Below, in pieces: positions 1 to 9,768 of a stretch of DNA of 64,000 nt (position 1 is its first letter; each line of letters opens with the position of its first letter). Both the position numbers and the translations under genes were made by a program. Below the pieces are notes generated by a model. That model was not told where the DNA came from. It did not search any database and was given only the letters and a program-made list of their open reading frames with translations. Source of the stretch: Nostoc sp. ATCC 53789 (GTDB lineage: Bacteria; Cyanobacteriota; Cyanobacteriia; Cyanobacteriales; Nostocaceae); the NCBI RefSeq assembly GCF_009873495.1, contig NZ_CP046703.1:186001-250000 (forward strand), written 5' to 3'.

Positions 1-2
1 AT

Positions 3-103
3 GATGTGGTTTATCCAACGATTGAGAAAGCTTCTTGAAGTTTTTAGGGGACGAAAATTTAGATTGGCAAATCGTTGAACGTCTGCAATTTGCTGTATAT
101 TAA
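3..103 (+). pseudogene. 3' remnant of an unidentified gene, frameshifted, cut by the window edge
   Basis: Reading frame 3 gives DVVYPTIEKA and then stops. One frame earlier the sequence continues as SFLKFLGDENLDWQIVERLQ and ends in a TAA at 101-103. The two pieces join naturally if one base is removed near position 27-30, so this looks like the C-terminal end of a decayed gene whose body lies before the window. I do not recognise the family. A transposase or accessory gene is possible, and too little remains to decide. Confidence 0.35.
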
Positions 104-122
104 TTATCTATAATCACAGGAT

Positions 123-152
123 GCGATGTCTATGACGGGCTATGCCTACGCA
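123..152. repeat. Dispersed ~30-bp repeat (GCGATGTCTATGACGGGCTA type), overlapping the GTPase stop
   Basis: This copy begins GCGATGTCTATGACGGGCTA and ends TGCCTACGCA. A near-identical copy lies at 44971-45000 and a diverged copy at 59405-59433. It resembles the small dispersed repeats described in Nostoc genomes. Here it spans the stop codon of the minus-strand GTPase gene, so the last residues of that protein (RRHSPS) and the TAG are encoded by the repeat. Confidence 0.7.
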
Positions 153-2457
153 CTTCTTGCATCTGAGTATTTTTTAATGCAGTAGATAATTGGCGCAAGC
201 GATCGCTAACTTCTAAGTTGGACTCTTGCGATCGTAATTCTGGTGGTATCTCTGCCAATAAAAGTGGATTTTCTTGCAACCATTCGTTAAGTGCAACCCC
301 CATCCATGTGCCTTGCTTTTCCCTAAAACTATCAATCAAGCCCTTGAGTTCTTGAATACAGTACGATTCAAAACCTGATGCTTCGAAAATTGCAGCACGC
401 AAATACTCTTCAAAAGCATTAATATCATTTTCGACTTCAAATATTACATCATCTTGGGGAGATTTAAATTCGCTGGAAGCATCTATAGTAATTTTTGTGG
501 CAACATTAATAATAGGTGCTACGATTCCTTTTATTCCTAGAATATGTTGTCTTATCTCAGGGTTATAGAGTAATTTATAACCATATTTTGCATATCTTTT
601 GAGGACTTGAAAAGCGGCTTCTTCTCCCGTGTAATAGTTATCAACTATTTCAATATCTACACCAAGGCTCTTAGCAATTTTATCGCGGGCATCGCTATTA
701 AGCGGAGCGCGAATTAATACTTCTGCAACTGGACGAGCAAAACGTAAAAATAGTACGCTTAAGCTATTTTCTAACTTGGATAAAAAGTATTCTTCTGATT
801 TATCAATTAATCTTTCTTTTACTTGCTTACTGCCCCACAATAATGTTGTCATGTATTCGACCAAATTTAATGCCTCATCTTTCAATTCCATAGCGAGTTG
901 TCTGGCTATGGAAGATAAAAGCTTGCTAATGTCGCCGTATAAATCTTCACGCCAAGCGAAATTGGCTTTCATGCGATCAAACTGTGGGAATGAATTGGCA
1001 GCAAAGATAATAGCTTTTTTTCTAAATGCTTCTTCTTTCAGTTTTTGGATTTCACTAGCGACAATTTGTAGATATCTCTCTTTAAATTTGGCGAGGCTGG
1101 TTGCAGAATTTGCGGTTAAATTATCGAGAGAGTTATTGGCAACAGAAGAGTCATAAAACTGTTGGAGATCAGCTTTCTTCTCTTCCCATCTATAATTCCA
1201 CCATTCGCTAAACAAAACTCGTCTACGGTCTTCTTCAAATCGTTTTGCATCTTCAGGATTTTCAGGATAGCGTTTGCTAACTAATTTATAAATTTCTTCC
1301 GAGGTAGTTAAAATTGTATTTATGGAAGCCTCGCATCTCTTTTTTAAGATGAATACACGTTCAGTATTAATATAATTAAATATTTTCTCTTTTATTTCTA
1401 TAATTCCAGTACCTTTCTTATTTAAAGTTTCCTCATCAATAATTCCAGTTAATCTTTTTAACTGGGCTTGAATATTGTTTGCGTCACCAATCTCTAGCCT
1501 TGTCTGCTCTCCAGCTAATCCATTCAAAACTAAATATGCTCCAGCAGAACCATATATAATACGTTCCTGTGGAAGTTTGGCACGTTTAAACCAATCTTGA
1601 GATGCTTCTTCAATATGAGTTTGAAGTGCTTCTGGAGTAGCTAACGAGTCAATCCGACTTAAAAATACAAAAAGTTTATCAGCAACGGTAATATTTTTAT
1701 CACCAAGTTCTGTGAATTTGATGATTTCTAGTTCCTTCTCTCTCAAGCTAGTAAAACGCTGTACCAATATTACTGCATCGCAATCTGACAGCATTTCCTT
1801 GGCTTCGTCAACGTGCTTTGCTAAACCTGAATCTAAACCAGGAACATCATAAAATACAATACCTTCAGCTTGGGCAAGTTTGTTAGTATAAAGTCTCGCT
1901 TCTAAAACAGCATGAGCATACTTTTCATCTGCTACATACTTTTTGAGTGATTCTCTAATATCGTCTAAACGAGTAAATGGAAAAGTACGATTACCTTCTC
2001 TTCTTACTTGCTGCAAAGTAATTTCGTTTTCTCGAATAGTTTTGATATCTTCTTGGGCTTTTGCAGTTTCAAGCTCATTTAATAAATTGATAAATTGTTC
2101 TTCTGTTTTGGCTTGTACTTCAAGCTTTTGCTCGGTGTCATTTTCAACCGAATAAATTTGCGTTGTTGTAAATGTACACCTTCCTCCCTTGGCTGGAAGT
2201 AAATCGCATTCTAACCAGGCATTAATAAAAGTACTTTTTCCCGCTTTTTCTAAACCGACAACTGCAATGCGAAACTCTCGCTTTTTCAGCCTTTCAAGTT
2301 GACGACGCGCTGGTTCTGCTTCTTGTAACAGTAGTGCTTTTAATTCAGATGGAACTTCAGCTTGTGGTAAGTTAGCTAAATTAACCGCGTGTCTCTGTAC
2401 GTTTAGAGCTTCACTTAAACGAGCCTCATAGTAAGAAGATGCTGTTTTCCAATCCAT
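130..2457 (-). CDS. Dynamin-like large GTPase, second of an operon pair
   Basis: A 775-residue protein of the bacterial dynamin-like family. The GTPase domain is N-terminal: P-loop GLEKAGKST at residues 68-76, a threonine-rich switch I near 95-99, DVPG (G3) at 204-207 and SRID (G4) near 267-270. The remaining ~450 residues are mostly charged and helical, as in dynamin stalks. A hydrophobic stretch near residues 640-660 could be a membrane paddle. Family members bind and remodel membranes using GTP. It begins 11 bp after the small membrane-protein gene and is the last gene of a three-gene minus-strand operon. Its final residues and stop codon come from a dispersed repeat, so the native C-terminus may differ. 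Family assignment is strong; the cellular role is unknown. Confidence 0.9.
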   Translation of the reverse strand: MDWKTASSYYEARLSEALNVQRHAVNLANLPQAEVPSELKALLLQEAEPARRQLERLKKREFRIAVVGLEKAGKSTFINAWLECDLLPAKGGRCTFTTTQIYSVENDTEQKLEVQAKTEEQFINLLNELETAKAQEDIKTIRENEITLQQVRREGNRTFPFTRLDDIRESLKKYVADEKYAHAVLEARLYTNKLAQAEGIVFYDVPGLDSGLAKHVDEAKEMLSDCDAVILVQRFTSLREKELEIIKFTELGDKNITVADKLFVFLSRIDSLATPEALQTHIEEASQDWFKRAKLPQERIIYGSAGAYLVLNGLAGEQTRLEIGDANNIQAQLKRLTGIIDEETLNKKGTGIIEIKEKIFNYINTERVFILKKRCEASINTILTTSEEIYKLVSKRYPENPEDAKRFEEDRRRVLFSEWWNYRWEEKKADLQQFYDSSVANNSLDNLTANSATSLAKFKERYLQIVASEIQKLKEEAFRKKAIIFAANSFPQFDRMKANFAWREDLYGDISKLLSSIARQLAMELKDEALNLVEYMTTLLWGSKQVKERLIDKSEEYFLSKLENSLSVLFLRFARPVAEVLIRAPLNSDARDKIAKSLGVDIEIVDNYYTGEEAAFQVLKRYAKYGYKLLYNPEIRQHILGIKGIVAPIINVATKITIDASSEFKSPQDDVIFEVENDINAFEEYLRAAIFEASGFESYCIQELKGLIDSFREKQGTWMGVALNEWLQENPLLLAEIPPELRSQESNLEVSDRLRQLSTALKNTQMQEVRRHSPS

Positions 2458-2468
2458 TTCAAGGCTCC

Positions 2469-3254
2469 TTATACACGATTAAATGCTTCTAAACCAGATA
2501 AATCTCCAAGACAAGCTAATTGTTTAACAACTCCTTGACGGTGAGATGGCAGATTTCTCTTTAAAATATATGGAACTGTCTTATCAAGCATTTCTTGCCC
2601 ATCAGCAATATGAATTCTGACGTAAACTTCTCTTCGTTCGCCAACATTTAAAATATTTTCATTTGTCAAATCTAGACGTTGTTGTACTAATTCGGCATCA
2701 GCAACTTTTGTACAGAGAAAATAGGAGGTATTATCTATAAGGTTTTCGATCTCATTAGCATCGATTGGATATTGGTCTTTTAATTTATTTACTACATAGG
2801 CAGGTACAACAAGACATAAAGCTACGGTAAGTGATTGTAGAGGAGGTACTAAAGGTTGTAAAGATACAGCCACGGGTTGTTGTACATTTCTGGTCTTACC
2901 CCCTCTTTCTTTATTTTTTCGTCTTTGAATAAATTGAATACATCCAATTGAGCCAACAAGTAGACAAGCTATTACTACAATCAAAAATAGTTCTTTTTTA
3001 TCAGGATTCAAAAAGTTAGACATTGCTCTAAATGGGTTACTTGTGAGACTGAGACTGTCAATAATTACTTGGTCATCATGTTTTGTTGCTGATTTTTTAA
3101 TACCATATATATGACAAATATATTCGGCATTCTGGGGTTCATTATCAAGTATTATGTACAAGACCTTATGCAAAATTCCACAATCTAAATTTTTTATACA
3201 AGGATGTACATAATAAAAAACATCATCTAAATCTTGTAAATAACGATTTACCAC
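2469..3254 (-). CDS. Unknown single-span membrane protein between two dynamin-like GTPases
   Basis: A 261-residue protein I cannot assign to a family. Residues 1-85 are polar with several cysteines. A clear hydrophobic segment at about 88-108 (ELFLIVVIACLLVGSIGCIQ) is followed by a very basic stretch (RRKNKERGGK), which suggests a cytoplasmic C-terminal domain by the positive-inside rule. The last ~130 residues look globular and soluble. It starts 7 bp after the upstream GTPase and ends 11 bp before the downstream GTPase, so co-translation is likely. I infer a membrane anchor or partner for the two GTPases. It could equally be a sensor subunit; no catalytic motif is visible. Confidence 0.75.
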   Translation of the reverse strand: MVNRYLQDLDDVFYYVHPCIKNLDCGILHKVLYIILDNEPQNAEYICHIYGIKKSATKHDDQVIIDSLSLTSNPFRAMSNFLNPDKKELFLIVVIACLLVGSIGCIQFIQRRKNKERGGKTRNVQQPVAVSLQPLVPPLQSLTVALCLVVPAYVVNKLKDQYPIDANEIENLIDNTSYFLCTKVADAELVQQRLDLTNENILNVGERREVYVRIHIADGQEMLDKTVPYILKRNLPSHRQGVVKQLACLGDLSGLEAFNRV

Positions 3255-3261
3255 TTTTAAT

Positions 3262-5673
3262 CTAAGGCTCCTCTTTTAAGGATTTTCCCAAACTGTTAAA
3301 ATCTTCCATAAGACTTATAGCTTTTTGTTGCATAGGTTGCCAGACATTTTTTTGCATTTCATAATCTGTAGTAATTTCTTTGTTTGCAGTATAGAGTCTG
3401 TCTTCATAACGATTGACAACATCATTCTGGACTTTCTCTACATTTTTTTTTAAACAATCAATTTGTTCTATTAACCAGCGTGAGATTTTTTTGACTATTT
3501 CTTTATCTTCTGCTTTAACCTGAAATTGCCAATTCTCAAGTAACTGTTCTATGCTGGGAATTTCTGCATTATCGCTAGAACGAGTTTTATACTCTGTTTC
3601 GTAATACGTTTTTTTGCCAAGCCACAGCGTATACCAAGTTCTTTTAGTTTTCTCTACTTGTATAGACTCTTGCCAAGTTCCTGATGTAATTGCAAAACCT
3701 GCTTTAAAACGTAAATTAAATGTGAGTTTATTATCCACTCTGATAAGTTGAGAATCAGGAAATCTAATTGCAATATTAGGTGCAATATCGTTTGTACCTT
3801 TTTCTATATGCGATAAATGACATTTAAAAAGCTCAACTACAGCCTGATACATTCTATCTATCTCTTGACTACAAATTTGCTTTAATACGTCTTCCATCAC
3901 GAGATTTAAATGAATTGCCAGTTCATTGAGTTCTTCATTCAATTGCTTAAGTTTATTCTTCTCATCCTCTGTTCTTGCTTCCATCTTGTTACCAGATTTG
4001 GCAACTGAAGATGTATAGCCTAAGTTAACTAGTCTTTTTAAACAGTTACCCAACAAATTAACATTTAAAGCATTCGCTTTTTTCAAATTTGGAGTATCTA
4101 AAATTACTCTTCCATTTTCTAAAGACTTGGCTACTGATTCTAATACTTGGTTTATTCCTTTACCAATTCCTCGTCGCCATTCATAAAGTGAACATAATTT
4201 GTCTCCTAATTCATTGTATGCTTCAATATTATTAAGATTTCTTATATTATTTTCTAAATAGAGTACTAGGTCATCTTCTGAATCGTCTGCTAAAACTTGC
4301 TTAATTTTATTATCTATTTTTTCAAAAGGTTCTCTTAAGTTGTTGTCGCTAATTTGTAAAAAACTATCAAGAGTTAATCTAATCCACGAGATTTTTTCAC
4401 ATTCTTCTTGATAGCGCTCTTCTGAACTATTAAGAATGGCTGCTGTTGTCTGTAAAGCCCACTCTGTAACGGCATTTCCACCAGAAATATTAAAACGTTC
4501 TATTGCTTGGGGAATTACTAATCGGGGAAAATTCTCACTAATATGCTCTCTTAAACATTGCTCAAATTCTTCTGCATAAGACTTTTTCCATAACGCTTCC
4601 GTAACCCTATTTCGGTCATGCCTAGACCATTTTTCTGTTTTACGCGGTAGGTCTTCCAATATATTTTCATCAATTAAACCATTAAAATATTTGTCTGTTT
4701 TTTTACAAGCTTCTAAACTGTATATTTCATCATTTTGTTTTATTTGAAGTGCTAGTAAAGCAGGCCAGGTACTAAGTCTTACTACTTCTAATTTATTAAC
4801 ATCTTCTGTATATTCTTTTAACTGATCTGTGAGTTCGTGCTTGATACTACGTATTGCATTCTCAACAAAACGATTCTCTGTTTCTGGCCAGTTTCTATCT
4901 GCTCGGAAAACGTCAATACGATTGAGAATAAACAGCATACGTGCAGGAGAACCACCTAAATCTTTTACCTGCTCAACTACTTCTTGCAGCAAGCTTCTAA
5001 CTTTTTCTTTGTCGGTTTCTGCACTGTTATATGTTACCAAGCACAATGCCTCACGACACTGTTTAATGACATTTGTATTACCTTCATCGCCTACATACGC
5101 TAAACCAGGCAAATCCAAAATTCTTACCTTTACACCTCTGGGTAATTCCAGTTTCGATTCTTTGATGAGTCTGAAAGGGTAAGATATGGTCGATTGTGGG
5201 CAAGCTAAATTAGCTTGTTTTTCTCTATTATCGATGTAACTTATCATGACATCGTATAAGCGTTGATAAATTCGCTCATCACTAATACCTGTCCATTCTC
5301 CACACTCCCATAATGCTCCTGGAGTTTCATGGATTATTAAAGATTTTGTTTCGCTGTATTCTATGGTTACTGCTCCGGCGCTCATTTCGCTGACAGCGAC
5401 AGGAACAATTTCTGCTCCACATAATAGATTTACTAAAGTGCTTTTACCACTACTGGTAGTTCCTGTTGTCGCAAGGGTAAGAGTAGGATTTTGAAGTTCA
5501 TCTACTAAATTATCAATAGCTATCTCTAACTTGTTAGAAAGTTCTTCTAATTCGGCGTGATATGTATCTGGCAAATGCTCAGATATTTCGGTAGAAAAAT
5601 TATGCCAATATTTAGAGAGAAGCTGGGCATTTTGTTCTACTTCTTCAAATACTTTGTATAACTTATTGCTCAT
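3262..5673 (-). CDS. Dynamin-like large GTPase, first gene of the operon
   Basis: An 803-residue GTPase with P-loop GTTSSGKST at residues 71-79, DLPG (G3) at 187-190 and NRID (G4) at 251-254. The long C-terminal part is rich in charged residues and predicted helix; a tryptophan-rich patch near residue 680 (TWYTLWLGKKTYYE) could touch membrane. Its sequence differs greatly from the second GTPase in the operon, so the two are unlikely to be a recent duplication. Paired, unequal dynamin-like proteins encoded together are known in bacteria (for example the LeoA/LeoBC type), where the two partners work as a heteromer. The promoter should lie in 5674-5990. Role in membrane repair, division or phage defence cannot be told from sequence. 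Confidence 0.9.
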   Translation of the reverse strand: MSNKLYKVFEEVEQNAQLLSKYWHNFSTEISEHLPDTYHAELEELSNKLEIAIDNLVDELQNPTLTLATTGTTSSGKSTLVNLLCGAEIVPVAVSEMSAGAVTIEYSETKSLIIHETPGALWECGEWTGISDERIYQRLYDVMISYIDNREKQANLACPQSTISYPFRLIKESKLELPRGVKVRILDLPGLAYVGDEGNTNVIKQCREALCLVTYNSAETDKEKVRSLLQEVVEQVKDLGGSPARMLFILNRIDVFRADRNWPETENRFVENAIRSIKHELTDQLKEYTEDVNKLEVVRLSTWPALLALQIKQNDEIYSLEACKKTDKYFNGLIDENILEDLPRKTEKWSRHDRNRVTEALWKKSYAEEFEQCLREHISENFPRLVIPQAIERFNISGGNAVTEWALQTTAAILNSSEERYQEECEKISWIRLTLDSFLQISDNNLREPFEKIDNKIKQVLADDSEDDLVLYLENNIRNLNNIEAYNELGDKLCSLYEWRRGIGKGINQVLESVAKSLENGRVILDTPNLKKANALNVNLLGNCLKRLVNLGYTSSVAKSGNKMEARTEDEKNKLKQLNEELNELAIHLNLVMEDVLKQICSQEIDRMYQAVVELFKCHLSHIEKGTNDIAPNIAIRFPDSQLIRVDNKLTFNLRFKAGFAITSGTWQESIQVEKTKRTWYTLWLGKKTYYETEYKTRSSDNAEIPSIEQLLENWQFQVKAEDKEIVKKISRWLIEQIDCLKKNVEKVQNDVVNRYEDRLYTANKEITTDYEMQKNVWQPMQQKAISLMEDFNSLGKSLKEEP

Positions 5674-5998
5674 TTTAAAACCTATTGCTAATTTTTTATA
5701 ACTACAGAACTTTTACTTTCTGTACACTTCCAATAAATTTCAGTTTTATTTAGTTAATGTGTAGCTAGATTTGAGTATTTTCGCTATTTATTTATAATCG
5801 GAAACAAGCTGAATAGCTTACGTAATTTTACGTAATTAGCTATTAAATTAGTCAAAAAATTTATGGTTGTACGTATATTGATCGCAACATGATTTATTGC
5901 TTGCCACTAGTTTGATGCGCGATCGCTCTTATCATTGGAGGTAGCGATCGCTGGCTTAACTCAATAGACTTTTATCCTCACGAATGGATAATCAGTAT
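5674..5998. other. Intergenic region upstream of the dynamin operon
   Basis: AT-rich DNA of about 325 bp with two sites containing or close to the HIP1 octamer near 5930-5955. It must contain the promoter of the minus-strand dynamin operon, but I cannot place a -10/-35 pair convincingly. No coding frame is visible. Confidence 0.5.
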
Positions 5999-6085
5999 CT
6001 ACGAGCTTTTTAATTTTTCCATCAGTTTAACTTCTGGCGGCTCCACATTTTCTATTATTGGAATTTCTGGAGAATTTTCTGACAT
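5999..6085 (-). pseudogene. Small remnant ORF, 28 residues
   Basis: Begins ATG-TCA-GAA and reads MSENSPEIPIIENVEPPEVK before a short basic tail and a TAG. It follows the ORF at 6095-6226 on the same strand with a 9-bp gap, like two genes of a small operon. Composition looks coding, yet the product is too short for any family I know. A truncated leftover is the most likely reading. Confidence 0.3.
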
Positions 6086-6094
6086 CACTCAAAT

Positions 6095-6226
6095 TCACAC
6101 AACACCTTGAGCAGATGGCTTAGTTAATGGTACTTCGTCAATCTCGGCACTAAAAGCTGCTGCTAACTCAGGACTAGCGATCGCAATAGCACTCTCATGC
6201 CATTCATGGATAATCGCATCAATCAT
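6095..6226 (-). pseudogene. Small remnant ORF, 43 residues, open further upstream
   Basis: Reads MIDAIIHEWHESAIAIASPE from the ATG at 6226. The frame stays open upstream to about 6341 with plausible protein sequence (for example NIIKDLSEAFRLIDFSSQAW). No good start lies before the tRNA terminator. This suggests the C-terminal part of a gene whose 5' end has been lost beside the tRNA-Arg gene. Family not recognised. Confidence 0.35.
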
Positions 6227-6325
6227 AACCCATGCCTGACTAGAGAAATCAATCAACCGAAAAGCTTCACTCAGATCCTTGATAATGTTATGCAGTACTC
6301 TTTTCCAGCTACTACGGTAAAAATA

Positions 6326-6366
6326 AAATCCCTATTACCTGCTATTCGTCAAGGTCTTAGGGATTT
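6326..6366 (-). terminator. Candidate terminator of tRNA-Arg
   Basis: AAATCCCTA at 6326-6334 pairs exactly with TAGGGATTT at 6358-6366, just 3' of the tRNA in its direction of transcription and followed by a U-rich stretch. The loop is long (23 nt), so the terminator call is moderate. Confidence 0.5.
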
Positions 6367-6375
6367 CTTTGGTTA

Positions 6376-6449
6376 CGGGACTGGTGCGGCTCGAACGCAC
6401 GACCTGACGCTTAGGAGGCGTCCGCTCTATCCAACTGAGCTACAACCCC
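6376..6449 (-). tRNA. tRNA-Arg, anticodon CCU
   Basis: The complement folds as a full cloverleaf of 74 nt. The acceptor stem GGGGUUG pairs with CAGUCCC (one G-U and one U-G pair), with discriminator G. The D arm reads GCUC..GAGC. The anticodon stem GACGC/GCGUC encloses loop CUCCUAA, giving CCU. The T arm GUGCG/CGCAC carries UUCGAGC. No CCA is encoded. It decodes AGG codons. It lies between remnant ORFs and the tocopherol cyclase gene. A plus-strand ORF across it is spurious. Confidence 0.95.
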
Positions 6450-6482
6450 AACTATCAAGCATATATAATTATAGCAGTAGTT

Positions 6483-7601
<1,119 letters not shown>

Positions 7602-7610
7602 TCAGTATGC

Positions 7611-7643
7611 GCGATGTCTAACGACAAGCCGAAACGTCTACGC
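7611..7643. repeat. Dispersed repeat (GCGATGTCTAACGACAAGCC type) supplying a start codon
   Basis: Begins GCGATGTCTAACGACAAGCC and ends CGTCTACGC. It matches the copy at 28455-28490 inside the glycerophosphodiesterase gene apart from a few central bases. The ATG within it is the likely start of the J-domain/TPR gene, adding NDKPKRL relative to the paralogue downstream. Confidence 0.65.
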
Positions 7644-8243
7644 TTCGATATCAATGATGCTTATGAAATTCTTGGGCTAGAACCCGGTGCGTCTCAAGCA
7701 CAGGTGAAGCGAACTTACCGTAAACTGGTAAAAATTTGGCATCCCGATCGCTTTTTTGATCCAAAGCAAAAACAGGAAGCTGAGGAAAAAATCAAATTAA
7801 TTAACGTAGCTTACAACAAGCTCAAATCAGAAAGTCCATCCGAGCCTCCCATTTCAGAAAATCCCTCTTCATCTTCGCCTAAAAGTCCCACAAAAATATC
7901 TGTCAATCGTTGGGATGCAGAAGCTTTCTATACTTTAGGCGTAGAGAATGCCACTGAAGGGAGATATGAGGATGCGATCGCAGATTTTACCCATGCAATT
8001 CATCTCAACCCTCGCTATATAGAAGCGTATAAATATCGTGGGCTAGTTTGCTCACAACTGGGATACGAATATAGAGCCGCTTCCGATTTAAATAAAGCTG
8101 CACAAATAGAACAAGAGTTAAAAAATCCTGGTGCTACAAGGAGAGTGCGATCGCCTAGATATGTATCAAAGCCCAGACCTCTGCTAGAAAGATTTTGTCA
8201 GGGGATTAAAAAGATATTGCGGCTAAATCGACGCTGGAGATGA
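7614..8243 (+). CDS. J-domain (DnaJ-like) protein with TPR repeats
   Basis: A 209-residue protein when started at the ATG at 7614; an upstream in-frame TTG at 7590 is possible. Residues ~10-70 form a J domain (ALGLEPGAS-like helix I-II, HPD in KIWHPDRFF) that would stimulate a DnaK-type Hsp70. Residues ~100-155 hold one to two TPR units (YTLGVENATEGRYEDAIADF, then an AYKYRGL unit). A basic tail closes it. It lacks the Gly/Phe region and zinc fingers of DnaJ, so it is a J-domain co-chaperone of specialised type. The next gene is a clear paralogue with an added WD40 propeller. The start codon sits inside a dispersed repeat. Confidence 0.85.
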   Translation: MSNDKPKRLRFDINDAYEILGLEPGASQAQVKRTYRKLVKIWHPDRFFDPKQKQEAEEKIKLINVAYNKLKSESPSEPPISENPSSSSPKSPTKISVNRWDAEAFYTLGVENATEGRYEDAIADFTHAIHLNPRYIEAYKYRGLVCSQLGYEYRAASDLNKAAQIEQELKNPGATRRVRSPRYVSKPRPLLERFCQGIKKILRLNRRWR

Positions 8244-8352
8244 GAAGCGCCATATTTTAAGATGCTTTGAATGGCGATACCATACTTTGAGTTAGTTAAT
8301 ACTTATGCTTGGGAATACTAAGTATATTGAGATTTGCTGCTGATTTTCTAGT

Positions 8353-9768
8353 ATGAGCGATCGCTTTGATATAAATCATGTTTACAATATTCTTGGTTTG
8401 AAACCAGGTGCATCTGTTGATGAGGTCAAGCAAGCTTACCGTCAGATGGCTAAAACTTGGCATCCAGATTGTTTTATTGAACCGCAGCAAAAGTTAGAAG
8501 CGGAAGAAAAAATTAAAGAAATCAATCAAGCCTATGCAAGGTTAAAGTCTTATCAGCCGGATGAGACAAATCAATCTGCTTCCACTTCTATCAAAATTGA
8601 TTTCACTCCATCTAATGCTGAAAGTTTCTACAAACTGGGGATGGAGAAAGCTCAAAAAGGAAAATATACTGAAGCAATTGAAGACTTTACCCAAGCGATT
8701 CGTCTCAACTCCAACTACTTTGAAGCTTACAAATACCGAGGGCTTGCTTGCTCGAAACTAGGATATGAAAATAGAGCCAAGTCAGATTTCAAAAATGCCA
8801 GAGAACTGGAATTAAAACAGAAAAAAGCACCACCCAAACGAACATCGCCGCCGCCACCACCTAAATCACAGTCTCAACCTTCACCGTGGAAATGTATACA
8901 CACCCTGACTCATCTCAACTGGGTTTTTACAACTGCAATCAGTCCAGATGGGCAAACTTTGGCTAGTGGAAGTAGTGATAATACGATCAAAATTTGGCAT
9001 CTCGACACAGGGAAATTACTACATACTCGCACTAGTCATACCAAATGGGTAAGATGCCTAGCCTTTAGCCCAGATAGCCAAACTCTGGTTAGTGGCAGTG
9101 ATGATAGCAGCATAATGATTTGGCAAGTGTCTACAGGTAAATTACTCAAGACACTCAAAGTACATTCAACCCCAGTTTTTTCAGTAATCATTAGTCCAGA
9201 TGGTCAAACTATCCTGAGTGGCGGTACAGACAGTACTATCAAGATTTCCCATATAGAGATGGGACAATTACTGCAAGTCCTCAAAGGTCATTCTGGATTA
9301 GTTTACTCCCTTGCTATTTGCCCAAAACAACAAATTTTTGTCAGTGGCGGTGCGGATAATACCATTAAGCTGTGGAATTTGAAGAGTAACAAACTGCTGC
9401 AAACTCTCAACGGGCATTCAGGCAGGGTGATGTGTGTCGCCATTAGCCCTGATGGAAAAATTTTAGCTAGTAGCAGTTATGACCAAACTATCAAGCTATG
9501 GAATATCAATACAGGTAAGGTAATTAACACTCTTGCCGGACATCGCAGCTATGTTTGTGCGATCGCTTTTAGTCCCGATGGTCAGTATCTTGCTAGTGGT
9601 AGTGCAGATCACAGTGTAAAGCTATGGGATGTTAACACGGGACAAGAACTTTACACTTTGAATAACCATTCGGATTGGGTTAACTCCATCGCTTTCAGTC
9701 CCGATAGCAAAACCCTAGCTAGTGGTAGTCGAGATATGACAATTAAGCTTTGGCGATGCGATATCTAA
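8353..9768 (+). CDS. J-domain, TPR and WD40-repeat protein
   Basis: A 471-residue protein in three parts. Residues 3-66 are a J domain with HPD in KTWHPDCF. Residues ~88-150 are TPR-like (FYKLGMEKAQKGKYTEAIED). A proline-rich linker (PPKRTSPPPPPKSQSQPSP) at ~157-177 leads into about seven WD40 repeats covering 180-471, enough for one closed beta-propeller; typical units read SPDGQTLASGSSDNTIKIW. The first 150 residues align with the preceding gene, so the pair arose by duplication. I infer that the propeller picks a client or partner and the J domain recruits Hsp70. Cyanobacteria are rich in WD40 proteins, but this particular fusion is uncommon. Confidence 0.9.
   Translation: MSDRFDINHVYNILGLKPGASVDEVKQAYRQMAKTWHPDCFIEPQQKLEAEEKIKEINQAYARLKSYQPDETNQSASTSIKIDFTPSNAESFYKLGMEKAQKGKYTEAIEDFTQAIRLNSNYFEAYKYRGLACSKLGYENRAKSDFKNARELELKQKKAPPKRTSPPPPPKSQSQPSPWKCIHTLTHLNWVFTTAISPDGQTLASGSSDNTIKIWHLDTGKLLHTRTSHTKWVRCLAFSPDSQTLVSGSDDSSIMIWQVSTGKLLKTLKVHSTPVFSVIISPDGQTILSGGTDSTIKISHIEMGQLLQVLKGHSGLVYSLAICPKQQIFVSGGADNTIKLWNLKSNKLLQTLNGHSGRVMCVAISPDGKILASSSYDQTIKLWNINTGKVINTLAGHRSYVCAIAFSPDGQYLASGSADHSVKLWDVNTGQELYTLNNHSDWVNSIAFSPDSKTLASGSRDMTIKLWRCDI

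Noticed and set aside
776..1156. 126-residue frame opposite the dynamin gene
   Set aside because: Antisense shadow of a clearly coding GTPase gene; composition (Ser/Leu/Phe rich) is typical of a shadow.
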